Positions 42,931 to 56,900 of a stretch of 64,000 nucleotides of DNA are shown here, piece by piece. Both the position numbers and the translations under genes were made by a program. The first letter of the stretch is position 1. Each line of letters begins with the position of its first letter. The notes beneath the pieces are model-generated. The model had not been told where the DNA came from. It saw nothing but the letters and a program-made list of their open reading frames with translations, and searched no databases. The stretch is from Trogon surrucura (lineage: Eukaryota > Chordata > Aves > Trogoniformes > Trogonidae), in assembly GCA_020746105.1 (NCBI GenBank), contig CM036617.1, forward strand, positions 34,501,898-34,565,897. Reading direction: 5' to 3'.

Positions 42931-45900
42931 TGAGGGACAGAGGAACCGCACCGTTTTGTAACTAGCAGTGTTATTGTAGCCGGTTACCGGCTGGGGACTA
43001 GCTGTATCCCACCCTGGCGAGGGGTGGGATTGGTTGTGGGTCGTGTCCATCTCTCGTTGCTTTTATCTAATCGCTGGAAGTAACTTGCGGTTGTCTGGCG
43101 TGGAAGAGGCTCTCCTGCGTTTTACTCTTTTGTTCTTTAATTCTAAGTGTGGTTTTGGTGAGGGCTTCTGGTTCCTGAAAGGAACGTTAGAGGCTGAATA
43201 AATCCATCTCGGGGCAGGAGAGACAAGGAGCTCTCAGATCCTTCCCGTGAATTGTGTATTTTCTATGTTGCATGTTATTACTTTATTATTATTATTATTA
43301 TTACTGGAAGTTCTGCTGTAATGTATCAAAAGCTTTGATGTCTTTTGCAATGTACCTCATTCATTTTTTTCTCAGATTTAAAATGGAGTGATAAAACGCA
43401 TAGACACTGATAAATAAGTTGAAAGGACTTTGAAATAGTGCATGTTGTGCATGGTGTGAAATTGTAGATGTACATAAAAGAGTAATAAACACTCTGCAGG
43501 TTTTATTTAAAACCTTTTTCTCTATGGCTTTGTGACAAACTCTCCTCATCTGTCTCTCAGCTTTTGAGTATGATTGTTTTTTGCTGTTGAAGTCTCCCGT
43601 TGTGTTGTGGGGATCTCTTGTTAGGTACCCACATTTATCTAGTTTTAATAATTTTTAATCTCTCACTTTACAAAGACTTGCCACTGTAAAAAATAGGTGA
43701 AATTTGCTCTTGTGGCTTTCAATTTTAGATCTCTACTCCTGATGTTTTTATTTATGTATCTCTGTATTTGTTTATTTATTTATATATGTTACAACCGAAG
43801 GGGGGGAGGGGAAGGAGGAGAGTAAGGAATTGTCTTTCAACTGTTCTATCTATCTGTCCAAATGTGCAAGAAAAATTATTACATAAAGAAATTAAGGCAG
43901 TGAAACGACCCTGAGCTGAATTCCAAGAACAAAAATGACTCCGGCGTGTGCTCGCCCGCACCAGGCGTTCTGCACCATGTGGTATTTACAGAACTTGCAG
44001 TGTACAGTAACTCTCAAGTAGTAAGAGAACGTTTTGTATCCTCAGAAGCAAGAGAGTCTTTGACAAGTCGGCAAAACTGTAGATACAGTTGAGGAACGCT
44101 GATAACACGTGTGAGTGCGTGCGTATATAAATATCACCAGACTGCTTAAGTTCATTTTTCCTCAGGAGAGTTTGTCTTCCTTAACTTGGAATATTGCATG
44201 TCCTTTCCCCTGAATTTTGAAGCTTTTTTTACTGTCCCTCTCTGTGTACACGTTTTAATGTTAGTCTTAATCTCTCTGTAAAATATAAAATAATCCGGAA
44301 ATAGATTTAGAAGACTCTATTGCCAGGCAAACCAGGCAATAGATCATGAAATCAGACAATAGTATTTTGTCTCCTAGCAACCCCCTACTGCGAACAGAAA
44401 ACAAAAACGATGGTGGATGCTTCCACATCATGATAGCTCTAAGTTGAAACCCCCAGGTAGTATGTACAGAACTGCTAATTATGCAGTGAGATTTGCTCCT
44501 GTTTGTTTCAGCTGCTTTGGCAATATTTTCCTTTTGTGAGGAAGGGAATTGCTGGAGTAAATGCAGTTAAACAGTTAAAATTTCACTCTGCTCTCCTGGC
44601 TTAATGACGTTGTCTGTTAGAATGAAGAGGGCACAAAATTAAGTAGAATTTTTGCCAATAAGAGTTGCTTTGAAATACCCCGTTCTTATTGCTGAACTAT
44701 TTTTAGATGTATGCTGTTACAGACCCTTGAAAATCAGATTTATCGTCTCCTGTATCCAGAACGCGATATCTTTTTGGACTTTGTCTTGTTAGTCATCCTT
44801 TGGCTTTGTGTTTTAAAACTACATTTATTAGAATGTATTGAAAGAAAAATCCTTTGGTGCTCACAGGAATGGAAAGTAAAATCCAAAGTGCTGCTTTGCC
44901 ACGTTTACGTTTTTGACACCCAGTTCACTCCTTCAAAAGAGCTAGAGCTATCACAGTGCAGTGGGATCGGCTCCTAAGCCGTGATCTTTCTAAAAGTGCT
45001 TTTGATAATGCAGTAATTCCCTTAGTTAAAGTGTCTGAGAATTGAAATGGCATCTCGACCCTGGACCAATCTCGGATGCACTTTGTGCACTGCCATCTAT
45101 CTGAAAAAATCCATTAGTGCAAGCTGTGGATCTAACCCGGTATCCGTGCTTACTGCCTGTCGGGTTTCAGCCTTCCAGCAGGTGTGAGTGCTTAGAAGGC
45201 TGCTGGAGATGCTGAACTGCAATAGGGAAAGGAGGTGAGTAGGCACAGATGAGTAGTTTGTACGTATGATGCAGCAGAGGAGTTTCTGTGCTTTTGTCTC
45301 TCTGCCACCTTTTCTTCCTTTATAGGAGGAAGTGGCAAAAAGTTGCTCGCAGAGTTTTACCGGCAAGTCTTCGTGGTCTGGCGGCACTCGCCGCAGTCAT
45401 GCCGTAAATAAGAGCAGTGATGGTTTTCCTATTGGCTGCAACAGTGAACCTGTGAAAGTGAAGGGGTTATTTCCATCTGGAAAACTATAAAATCGCAAGG
45501 ACGATTTTCTGTGGGGACGACAGTGAACTTAATCATGCGTGCATTATGGAACAACAGTATTTGTGCTAGGTGTGGAAACGGCATTCTCTGAGTGGCTTTG
45601 GGGTTCACAGTGTTATTTAACAGACCCAGTATACAATCATGTATAATTTATTTATATTGCCTATAGGTATTTTTCTGGTTCATCTCAAGTACTGAGTTAC
45701 TAAAGTGTGGCAATGTATGCCACTTCAATAAAAACTGTGGAAGTGGAATGGTCAGAGAATATTATGATTCTGATAAATATCAATGAGCAGCTACTTTCTT
45801 TTCTATATTTGAAATCATGCATTTTAGTGCCACAACATGTGCGGATGGTTTAGTTTAGAACATGCTAATTGAATTTTGGAAGGCTTTATGGATCGAGAGG

Positions 45901-47280
45901 AAGTAGTCATTTTCCAATTTTTCTTCTCCGTTTCTTTCTCAGATGGCACTCCTCCCAAACCTTGAATCTTACAATTAGGTAGTCCGCAGATTAAGCTTAG
46001 TATGGCTGCCTAATTGCAGTCCCCACTTAGCCTCTGCCAGTATTTACCAAGCAGCGGAATGAGGGAAGGCAAAGAAAACAAAAAGTACAAACAGAAAACA
46101 AGGAGGAGAGAAAGGTCGTGAATTATTCTGCATGTAAACAATGGAAGACATTTGGAAGTGATTTCAAATACTCTCCACGAAATTCTCGTTATGCCAACCG
46201 CATTTGTTGCTGGTGATGAATGTAAAAGCTTGCATCTGCTGTCACGTGGGTTGGCAACTGATGAAAATAGTCAACCATGACCAAAACCAAAGCATAGTAC
46301 CTTCTCCCTTCTTCCGCCTAAAAATCCATCTTTCATGGAACAGTGCGTTAAGCCCATTGCATTTAAAGACGTTTGATAGGTAGGAATTTAGAAATGGACG
46401 GCTTTGTTCTCTCTGTTTAACTACACACCAGCAATGGTGGCTGAGCTACGGGGAAATGGGCTGCGTTTCTTACTGAGATACACGTTTCTTCAGATTTTTC
46501 ACATGGTGCTTTTTTTTTTATTTTTTAAAGAGGGTATTGCAGTATCAAGAATATAGAGTTACTTTGTGCATCTTTAAATCCTGTAGGCTTAGTGATGACT
46601 AGACTGTTGCATATTTACTTAGGTATTTATTTCTTTATTTTAAGAAAGGAAGAAAAGCATGATGTCAGTTTTGGACTCTTTCGAAACTTCGTTTTTAAGT
46701 CCTGTAACATAAAAGCATTTAGCTGTCAATTCTTGCCAAATATGGAAAAATAAACCATCCAAGTGATTACAGAAACTGAGGATCTGGTTCAGCAAAGCTC
46801 TGGCTTGCATGCCTAACTTTTTAAAAAATGTATGCTTAAGCTCATCCCTGCTTGCCAAGATCACCTGGATTTAAGCACATGATTAAAGTCAGGCACGTAA
46901 TTAAATGCTTTGTTGAATAGGGGCCTTGAGCAAAACCTATAACCTTTTAAACTAACGTCTTTGCTTTGGAGGAAGTGGAACTCCAGGAGAATTCCTACAG
47001 GATAGTAGCGTGAAGGGAACAATTTTTGGGAAAAGGCATGTTCACAGGGCAAGAGATGTCAAATTGGGAACTTACTGGTGGGTAATAGCAGTGCTGGAAG
47101 GGATCTAGCATTAAGACCTAGCAGGAAGCAATACGTTAGTCTGCAGCGTCACTTGATTACAGAACAGCATGGTTTGTGCTTGAGCTGGAAAGAAAAAGGT
47201 ACCATGTCTACGGACAGAGAAGTAGGATTCCCTTTTTATAAGAATCTGCCGTGAATACATCTGAAAGCTCTGAATGTCGT
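42931..47280. other. Probable ENOX1 intron 1 sequence
   Basis: 4.3 kb without recognised transposon copies. It includes an (ATT)n run at about 43279-43302 and a G-rich GGGGGGAGGGG patch at 43801. No exon is supported. The assignment to an ENOX1 intron rests on synteny. Confidence 0.4.
43279..43302. repeat. (ATT)n microsatellite
   Basis: TTACTTTATTATTATTATTA followed by TTATTAC, about six perfect ATT units. Confidence 0.7.
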
Positions 47281-47650
47281 ATCAACAGGAAGGTATTGAC
47301 AATTTGCGTGAAACTCGAAAGAAGAGCAACAAAATACCTGTGGGTCTGGAGGAACTAACTTGAGGAGAAATATTTAAAACCAGACATATTTGTAGGCTGG
47401 CACTGCATGGGGAGATAATTACATGTAGATATTTGAAATGTATTGTAGTTAAAGGAATCTGGGTTTTATTTGTTTGTTTGTTTGTTTGTTTTTTTCCATG
47501 CATCATGATAGAATACCTAAGTGGAGAAATCAAGGAAATAAGTTTAAGATGAATTTTGGGAAAAAAAGACAGAAAAAATGTATTGGAGCCTATATTAGTT
47601 CAGGTGTAGTGAGAGATCCCCATGCTTGTTCAGACATTGAAAATATGAGT
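47281..47650 (+). repeat. Possible ancient L3/CR1-type LINE remnant (plus)
   Basis: In order, AAGAGCAACAAAATACC, GGTCTGGAGGAACTAAC, TGAGGAGAAATATTTAA, ATAATTACATG and GGAAATAAGTTTAAGATGAA resemble the order of motifs in old L3/CR1 3' ORF sequence. That order is the 'AAGAGCAAC', 'GGTCTGGAAAAC', 'TGAGGAAAGATT' and 'ATAACAGTTTTCAAATATG' type. Divergence is high. A (GTTT)n run at about 47465-47491 interrupts it. Confidence 0.33.
47465..47491. repeat. (GTTT)n microsatellite
   Basis: Five consecutive TTTG/GTTT units followed by a T-run. Confidence 0.75.
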
Positions 47651-50600
47651 AGGCAGCAAATGTACTGAATGAGGTAATTCTGCATTTTCAAGGATGCTGA
47701 GTACAAGGTCTAACAGCTTTTTTCATGCCTCTATTTCATTCTAGTTTCAACTGAAGATTACAGGAGAAACTAGGTCAGATACTGGGTCAACTAGCCTTGA
47801 CTTGATTTTTCTAAAACTGGAATGTTCATACTTTGACCAAGTGGTTTGGAGTGTCGAGACAGTTTGGTTTTACACTTTTATAAACACATGACTCAGAACA
47901 AGGTCATCATACAGGCTTGGGTTGACTCAGTGCTGGGATGGTGGATGTGCAAGGATGTCTCAGGGTGGTGTAGAGGGCACAGAGGTGACAGCTTCTTGTT
48001 TGTTGCCGGTTTCTGCAGCATTTTGTTTGATGATCTACGAAAGCTTACTGCCATCAGGTAGCAATGATGGATATCGGGTACTACTGTTCCCTTCCTGTGT
48101 TCCCATCATGATGCCCTGATCTCATAACAGCTGTCTCCTGTGATCTTGCTGGTGTGTGTGCAGTGCAGGTCCTGATGTCTACTGCCATCCGTGGCACGTT
48201 TTCTGGAAGAGACTGAGAGAGGAGGAGAGACATATGGATGATCTTTTCTGGGGTGCATTGCTTTAAATGTCTTTCTCATCTATGTAGACTGGAATGATGT
48301 TATTGAATTGGTTTCTTGCAATTCATTTTACTCAAAGCAAGTATTTGGAAGAAAAATCATTGTACAGACTGATATCATCAGGGAATGTTTTCCAACAGCC
48401 ATGCCAATTGCAGAGGAGGAGGTGGATGCTTTGCGGATACCTGACAGCCAACTGTTTAAACAAGGCCTATTTTGGTAACCGTAAGGTAAAAACAACTGAT
48501 TCAGAATAATCCTTGCATGATAATGATTAAAGCAGTGATCTCACAGGAGTACCACACACAAGGGAAAGCTGATCTGAGGTATAGTCAATTGGAGAGACTG
48601 ACCTTTGGTTTAAGTACTTGACAGGGCATGAAGGGGGTGTTTTGAAGTTGTAAAAGCTAGGTACAGGTCCTCTGTGTGCAGGATGAGATGGAAGAAGTTG
48701 GTCTGTGTATTAAAACCCAATACATTCCCAATACATCCCAGGTGACTGCTTAAAACCAAATCCTCTGATATGTAAGCCAGGTTCAGCCCCTGCTGGTGTT
48801 TGTCTCTGGGGCTTGTTGGTAATGTTGGTGAAGGAGTCCTGAGAAGAGGTTGAATGAACCTGGAAGCAAGTTTTGGCTTTTTAGGCAGAACATAAGGATT
48901 AAGTCTGAAGTTGTTACCAATGAATTGCTGAGAGAGAGGGTTTTTTTGATGGGTGGATTATTTGTCCATGCATAGATAAGGTAAATGAAAAAACTCATAC
49001 AATTGAGTGGATCAAGCTCGGTAGTTGCTGATAATGAAATTGGGTAGTTTGGTTTACTGAGGATTGCTTGTGTATGTTAGTGACATTCTTCTGTATCAGT
49101 ATGTCTAAGATCAGACTTGGATGGAAACCTTTAGACTGAAAGATACCGTGTACATTAAGTTTACTATTCTGTCGCCTTTGCAGGGAGAAGCTAGGTCAAC
49201 AACAATCTTAATTACAATTTGTTTCTGTTGATAAATCTTTATTTTTAGAGTTAAGTTAAATGAGGCTTTAAAGCATTTTTATACAGGTACTTTTAATACA
49301 GTGTTAGCATTTAGGATGTTGGGTTTGGTACGCTAGATCTCATCAATACATGAGGAGGAACAGTTGCTCCATGGCAAGAGTGGATAACGTACAATTATTT
49401 TGGTATGACAGGTTTTCTTTATGTAGATTTTTAAAGGGTTCTGTGCCCTCTACACAGTGTAAAAATGCTTCAGCTCTGCCTGGGGTAGAACACAGTGAGG
49501 ATTTAACAGCATTTTTTGCAACTCTGTTTAGACTTACTCATACCTGTTAGGAAGTATTTTGCCAGGGAAGCAAAGAAGAAATAAAGTAGAAGTAGCTGAT
49601 AGAGGCAGGAGGTGAATTTAGGGAGGTGGAATGCAATAACCAGAATGAGAGCACACTCTTAGAACGGGCACTGGTACTTGTGCCCTTATAAGAAGTATTT
49701 CGGCGATGACAAATAAGGTTGTTTCATCTGAAAGTAGCAGATTGCTTCCTAATATTTTGCTGGTCTGACGTTCTGTGAAATTGTGTTATATCCTAATTCA
49801 GTGGCTCCTCTGCATATAGAACAGGCGCTTGCTATTTTTCTACCAAGTGAAGCAGTTCCCGCTCATTCTGCAGTGGTCGAGGCCTGTATTTTGGTGGCAA
49901 AGATCCATAGATTAATCTCTTCTGATGACTTACGATGGATGTTGGCATTACTTCAACACTGACTCAGAAGAAAGAGTTGCATTTACCGAATAAGTGATCC
50001 ACTTAGTCTTCTGGAGTTCTCCTCGGAGATGTGACCCATGCTCGGCAGTGAAATCCGCTGAGATCACAGCCCAGGGTAGTATGGTTATAGATGCATCAAA
50101 AAAATGTGTGTTTATAATCCTCTGCTGGCAGATAAGGTTGACAGGCACCTGGATGTAAACAAGCACTCTGCATTTTGCTAGCGGTAAATGAGTGGTCTAT
50201 TTACGCATGTAAAAGCTGAAGACTTAAAGATCCTGGAAAGCACATTTGATTTACAATCTTTTTTATGTTCCCTTTCCATTACCTGGCCTAAAATGAGCCT
50301 CTTTTAGCTTAATTTCATTTTAGCAAATGAAGGCACCGTTGGCCAGATTTTTGGTTCAAGGTTATTCATATCTTAACAGTAGGAGGAAATACTGTTTAAG
50401 CTGACGACTCTTTTTCTGCACTGTAATCTCCAATTTTGTACGAAACAGGTCACCAGTACCATTTTATTTCATCGACAGCCTGTGAGAAGAGGGTGCGTTT
50501 CCAGCTCCCTAGAGGGAGCTGGGCTGCACTTGAGCTGATACTGCTCCAGGTGAAAGCCTCGGTGTACTGTGGCCAATCTACTTAGCTATCCAGTTTCTTG

Positions 50601-52270
50601 CCAATTCTCTAAAGTTAATACAATTACGGGAAAACATGTGAAACCAGGTGTGGTGCGTATGTCATTAGTTGGGTTTGCCATTTTATTTTTCATGATGCAT
50701 TTGTTTAACTTCTGTATCATTTTGCCGAACATACGTGATGTGTAGTTAACATTGTTTTCTTTGCAAAATAGAAGGTGGCTGTGGTTTCAGCTGAAGAAGT
50801 AAACTATTAACATTTTTTAAGTAAAAGAGAAAGGCTGAAAAGTTGGAATTTCTTTTTAAGTTTCTTGGAAAATATTAAGGGAGATTATGTAACTGCATAA
50901 AGTCTCCCGGGAAAAGGAAAGGGAAGGCTCGCTGATAATGAAAGAACGGAGTAGCTGCTTAATGTAATCCGCTCTCCATGGATAGTGATGAGAAGGAAGA
51001 GAATGGAGAACTTTGCGGTCAGAGCAAGCTTCATTTATTCAGATCTGAAAGTAGGAAGCACATCTGACAGGTCAGCTTTGTATTATAAGGCCAGCTTGCC
51101 AGTCTCGCATCTAAGTTTACCTTTTCCATAATAACCAAGTTGATTCTGTTCACTACTATATACTAAAAATAAAATAGAAATGATAAAAGGAATAATTTTC
51201 AGGCTCATCTTGCCCAAGAATAAAGGGAGTAGTGTGAAGCGAGTCAGTCAACGCACTGTAATCAAACAATTCTTCTATACCTAAAGTACAAATGTAGCAC
51301 AGGTAGCTAGGCAGAAAAGACTAGTGGTCATCCTGAAATCATGCAGAAAATCCATTTCTTTCGGCTCTTCAATGTCAGACAGGCTGCCAGATGAAACTGA
51401 ATATTGAATTGAAAGCAGAAGATTGAATTTGATAATACTGAAGGTAAGATGCTTTGACAGCCCTGTCATCATTGAAATACAGCTGTGATGATCGCTGAGG
51501 TCACTGTTCTAGTTGTTTCAGCAGCTCTTCAAAGTTGCTTCGTTCTAGAGGAATCAGTTTGTTTTTGTTATCAGGGAGGACAAAGAGCAATAGCCACTCC
51601 TATCTTAAACTCTAGGAAAATGGAAATTTCAAACTCGGTGAGAAACTTCCTTCCATGCTGACATTGCTATCAACGTGACACAAAATGAGCAATATAGGGT
51701 GAGACGTAAAGCTGTGTGTACTGCCCTTTTAAAGACATTTAAGGCCACTAATTCACTGTTAAGTGGATGAAGGTAAACAGAAACGCAGAACTAAAAACCC
51801 AAACCAAGACCAAATGATGCTTCTCTTAATGCAAGGTGGTTCGGTGAGTACGAGAAGTGTTCAGAGAATGGCTACAAGCATCTGTGCAAGGAAAAATGCA
51901 GACCTTTGTAATGCTCTCAGCCATGTCTCTGAGGGGATGTCATGGGATTACTGTACGACAAGGAGGTATTCTGTAAGTGCCTGAGGAGCAAGCATAGTAG
52001 TGGCGGAAACAAATTGAAATGAGAACTTCCAAAGTAGGTTTGTCCTGATGCCGGGTTCATCTCGGAGAGAAAGAACCATCTGTGTAATAAGGAGTTGGCT
52101 GGAAAAAAAACGAGTATTTATGCTGCCTTCTTTCAGTTACTCATGGACGTCCTCTGAGGAAGATCTTATCTTTGGTTTTGCCTCCACTCTGTTGTCCTCG
52201 ACAATGCAAGTTAATTTAAATTGAAATCGAATGCGACTTTTCCAAAACAATTTTATACAGCAAGATACTC
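47651..52270. other. Probable ENOX1 intronic DNA
   Basis: 4.6 kb of unique AT-rich sequence. I see no repeat copy, RNA gene or exon that I can support. Confidence 0.35.
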
Positions 52271-52426
52271 CCCAGAGAACTGGCAATCTTAGGAAGGCAA
52301 CTGATAATCGTTTCAAAAGGATTTTGACCAGCTACAGCCTGATGATTTCCCAGAGAACTGGTAATCTTAGGAAAGGCAACTGGTAGTGGTTTCAGAAGGA
52401 TTTTGACCAGCTACGGCCTGATGATG
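52271..52426. repeat. 78-bp tandem duplication (2 copies)
   Basis: The copies start at CCCAGAGAACTGG at 52271 and again at 52349, and each ends in CAGCTAC(A/G)GCCTGATGAT. They differ at a few substitutions and one inserted A (AGGAAGG versus AGGAAAGG), so the duplication is not very recent. Confidence 0.9.
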
Positions 52427-53513
52427 TTCTAGTTTGAGTGGAAACTTTCTTCCTCTAATTTGCAAATAAATAACACCAAATATTTGACAAAAATGCTGAA
52501 GGAAGCCTCAGGCATTGCAGAAACTGAATGACCAGATTAATATTTTGAGTGAAGATAGAGAACAGGAAGAAGTCTGACATACGGGGAAAAAAATCTGCAA
52601 TGTCCATGTTGGGTAGAGCAGAAGTAATAGGCTGAATGTGTTGCAAGAAATAACAAGTTTAGGGATTTTTTTCTAGTGGCAAGGATGCAGAGGGTTCCTA
52701 GAATAAACTGTGTGAATATTGTGGGGCCTTTACCAGTTGAAGTCTTCAACAACACGGTAGATAAAACTCTGTTGTCTTTAAAGGATGCAACCGATTCTGT
52801 TGCTAGTTGTTCCCAGCTCTATTTGTCTGTGGTTCTCACCAAGCTTTAAAGTCAGTGGGATAAAAGGAAACTGGACAGTCAGCAGGAGTGTGGTTTCATA
52901 ACTTAAACTTTAATCCCCGTGAGCAGTCTGTTACCCTTATTTGTGTCAGAACAGTGGAATACGTAGCAGTTAAGTTATAGGAGACACTGGCAGTTCAACA
53001 TGGATATTTTGGGCTTCGAAATATTTTCTTCCAGACCCATCCCAGTTTGGAACATTTTGCCAGGTTGCACTTTGAGGCTTGAAACATTTTAATAAGTTCA
53101 CTTGATCATGCATGAGTCTCTGCCAGCACAACTTGAGGTTCAACCCTGGCTGGTGCAAAAGCATCAGAAAGTGTCGAAGCGGAGAGAAAACTATTCTGTC
53201 TTCAAAAAGCTTATGTAGACATACCCCAAATTGTTAATGCACAACTAAAAATAGACTAAGAGAATGGTAGACCAGACTGTTCATAGACTTGTGACTCAGC
53301 TGTAACTTTTTGTGTATTTTAGAGTTGCATGCTTTCAGTTTTAGACCATGTTGGAGGAATAATCTTAGTACAAAATTAATTCAGTAGCCTGTGGTTTGTG
53401 TTTTAGCTAGTAAAAACTTCATGGACTTCTTGCAGTATTTCCAGTGGCTGTCTTTGGTTAAAGGAAGAAAGTTGCCTGAGTTGTGGAAGGCGTATGGGGA
53501 AAAGATTGAATAA
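52427..53513. other. Non-coding DNA
   Basis: 1.1 kb. Nothing recognised beyond ordinary unique AT-rich sequence. Confidence 0.35.
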
Positions 53514-53998
53514 TGGACCCCAGACAGGGAACTGCTTGAGAGAGTCCAGCGCAGAGCCACAAAGATGATGAAGGGAGTGGAGCATCTCCCTTATGAGGAA
53601 AGGCTGAAGGAGCTGGGTCTCTTTAGCTTGGAGAAGAGGAGGCTGAGGGGTGACCTCATTAATGTTTATAAATACGTCAAGAGGGAGTGTCAGGAGGACG
53701 GAGCCAGGCTCTTTTCAGTGATGTCCATTGACAGGACAAGGGGCAATGGGTACAAGCTGGAACATAGGAGGTTCCACAAAAATATTAGAAAAAACTTTTT
53801 CCCTGTGAGGGTGACAAAGCACTGGAACAGGCTGCCCAGGGAGGTTGTGGAATCTCCTTCTCTGGAGACATTCAAAACCCACCTGGATGCGTTCCTGTGT
53901 GACCTACTGTAGGTGGCCTACTGCTGTGGCAGGGGGGTTGGACTAGATGATCTTCCAAGGCCCCTTCCAACCCTTAAGATTCTGTGATTCTGTGTGAT
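53514..53998 (+). repeat. CR1 LINE, ~485 bp, with intact C-terminal frame (plus)
   Basis: It starts at about CCCCAGACAGGGAACTGC. A frame of 115 codons (53565-53912) stays open to the natural CR1 ORF2 stop: [20 protein letters not shown], then [36 protein letters not shown] and [19 protein letters not shown]. The tail is CTTCCAACCCTTAAGATTCTGTGATTCTGTG. With the copy at 58646 this is among the least decayed CR1 fragments in the window, but it is 5'-truncated and cannot be autonomous. Confidence 0.94.
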
Positions 53999-56900
53999 TC
54001 AGTTTCTGCTCTCCAGATATTCACTCCATAGCAAGAGTAACGGGTAGACCAATAAAATTAACATAGTATGTTAGGAGTAGCAGAATTCGAGTTATTTTGG
54101 CAGAGAATTTTGAACTCTCAGAGGAAAAAAAATGGTTCCTGTGTATTATGGAGTGCGTCTCCTATGTTGGTGGAGATCACGTCCATGTCTTACAAGAGTA
54201 ATGAGTCAAATGCTCTTTCAACATGTATGGGGCCTCATTCTGATCTCCAGTGATTTAAATTTTGAATAATGCAAGAGATATTAATGAGCTACACTATAAT
54301 AACAGATTACAATCTGGTTCTTATTCCATAGGATTTTAATATGGTTGTAAAAGGGATATTCATCTTCATTTTCTAAACGTGCAGTAAGTTACCTAATTAA
54401 TCCAATATTGTCTTCATTCTGGAGGAGGGTACTTAACTTGAATTTCATTGTCAAATATCACACAGACAAGCTTGTGTGGTGGTAACATTAACTAATGATA
54501 GATTCATCCAGATATACAGTTCTGTCATTAACCTGAATTACAGTGTTACTCCAATTGTTTTCAGTAGAGAAAGACCACGTTGCTGTAAGGGAGAAAGAAT
54601 GTTATTTTTGCAGTCATTATGCAATTAACTCATATAACCTCTGTGCTCGTCATGCTTTGTAAAAGATCCAGGGTGACCAACTGTAGGTCACTTATATGAG
54701 AACAAAGACCCTGGGGCTGAGAGACAGTTTATTAAGATAATACTGTAGTGAGAAAATCAACTGTCACAGCAGCTGCTGGTTGAAAGGGTGCCTGTATTTA
54801 CTGCATTCTTGTAGTAAATAAGAGTTTCCTGAGTTGAGATGTTTTGAATACTGAAGGACAGGGAAAATAACCAGGTAAATAGTGGTGGTGTGAGCGTGGA
54901 GTGAGCTTCACCTTGTTTTCTGCAGGTTCTCCCTTCAGTGGTGATTGCTCTGTGGCTTTTCTAATACAAGGTCAAGTACTTACCATTCAAAATGTGGGAT
55001 GTTTATTATTTTTCTCCTTTATTCAGCTACTTATTTTCATGAAAATGAAGATACTTTGCTCTCTGTCAGTTTTGGTTGCTGTTGACCAATGTCACCCAAA
55101 GCTGATAAAGGAGGAGAAACAGATGAAGATGCAGACAGAGCATCATTTAAGCTTTGTTCTCAGGAAGCAGAGCTAAAAGATATTTTTTCTCAGGCACTTC
55201 TCTTTCCAGATAGAAAAAAAGAGAAAAGTTGAATTGAATTCTTTCATCCATGTCAAGGGGTACAAAATATGTTGTCACTTGCTGGTGCCTCAGTGTATTT
55301 GTCACTGGGATGCCCACAGCAATGTGCTTTCTAAATGGTATATGAAAAATGGACGTACAATCTGCTTAAAACAAAATAAGCTTGTTGCTCTTATCTATTA
55401 GAGCAAAACTGAGCTGCCGAGGTTTGTAGACCGCATGTTGGCCTGCAGTGTGTAAAATGGCAAGTCTGATGCACTGCTACTGACCATAGTAAGAGAAGCA
55501 ACTTCTTCCTCACAATGCCTCTTTTAATGTTTTCTGCTTAATTTTTTCTTACGAAAGTGATTGATAATGTATAGTCAAGTTTGAACGTGTCTTGTTTCAG
55601 TTTTACATGAACATCAGATTTTTTCCCTCCAAAGCACAAAGAAAACTCCATGCTTAAGATTCACTTTTGCAAACCCTTCCCCCTTCTTCAAACATTCATA
55701 TGGAAATACACCATTAACTGTGAAATTCCCTAGCAACCTTAACAGCCTAGAAGAAGGGATCCAAAACCCAGCAATAGTAAATTCTCAAGAGAATTTGTAC
55801 TGTCTATTGTTAATATTCATTATATTCTAATAAGTGATTTGAGAAATTCTTTTCAGGGTCTCTCCTCCTCCTTTCTCTCAACTGCAATGATGGTTTTGTT
55901 GGAACGGCGCAATATGCACTGGTGGAAATAACCCAAAGCTTCTTTCTCACCATCTCTCTCTGGAAGGCCTTCAGAAAATCTGCTTTATTTCATAGTAATT
56001 CCTTTGCCACTTGCTTTAATGGCCTGTAATTTTTTTTTCCTGATAAATTGGTCACTGACAGCTGATAGAAGAGTTATTAGTACTTTATAACATAATAAAT
56101 GGTTTGCTAAATCTGCTTAATGAGAGAACTCGTAATTTCAGATACATGGTGGCAATAGTATGTGCTGCTTTGTGTAGTAGTGATGCTTTTTGTATCTCGT
56201 AATTCTCTTACTTAGTGCAGGCTAGTCATCCTAAAAAATCCAGAGGTGATGCTATGGTATGCAGTGTCTCAAGTGTTTTAAGTGCAGAAAATCATTCAGG
56301 CATTGCTTCAGTTCAGCCTTAATCCCATGAGAGCTGAGAAGTTCTGGCAAAAAGTCCCACTGCTTGACAGACACAGGACTGAGCCCTAAGCTGTCAGCAT
56401 CGAATGCAGCTTCGTTAGCAAATGGAATGAATTTTGGTTGCTTCTGTTCCAGCTCTGGCTTCCAGAGTAATTTTGGGGGCAGAATGTAGAGCTGTGGTTG
56501 GCTGTAGCGTTTTTAGTTTGTTTGGGCTTTTGTTTGTTTGCTTTTGTTTTTTAATATTAAGCAGTCCCTTCTGTATGCCTTTCTCCTTTTTGTCTTGTCT
56601 TCTTTAATTTTTATAAGCCTCCTTTCTCCTTCTCTTTGTCTCTGCCTGTCCCATGTCTTTTTACTGTGGCCTCCATTTATTTCATATTTCAGACTTGCTG
56701 TTTTCTCTTTAACGCACTGTGTTCTTTACTACTTTCCTTTACTTTGTTCCCTTGATCCTTTCTATTTGCTTTTCTCATTTTTTTAATATTATGAAGCTCT
56801 GTAATAAAGATTCAAATTAATTTACTTCTACAGGGTTAAGATTATAGACCTTTTTTTTTAATTACTATTTTTCTTTATATCTGAAAATTGCCACAAGTGC

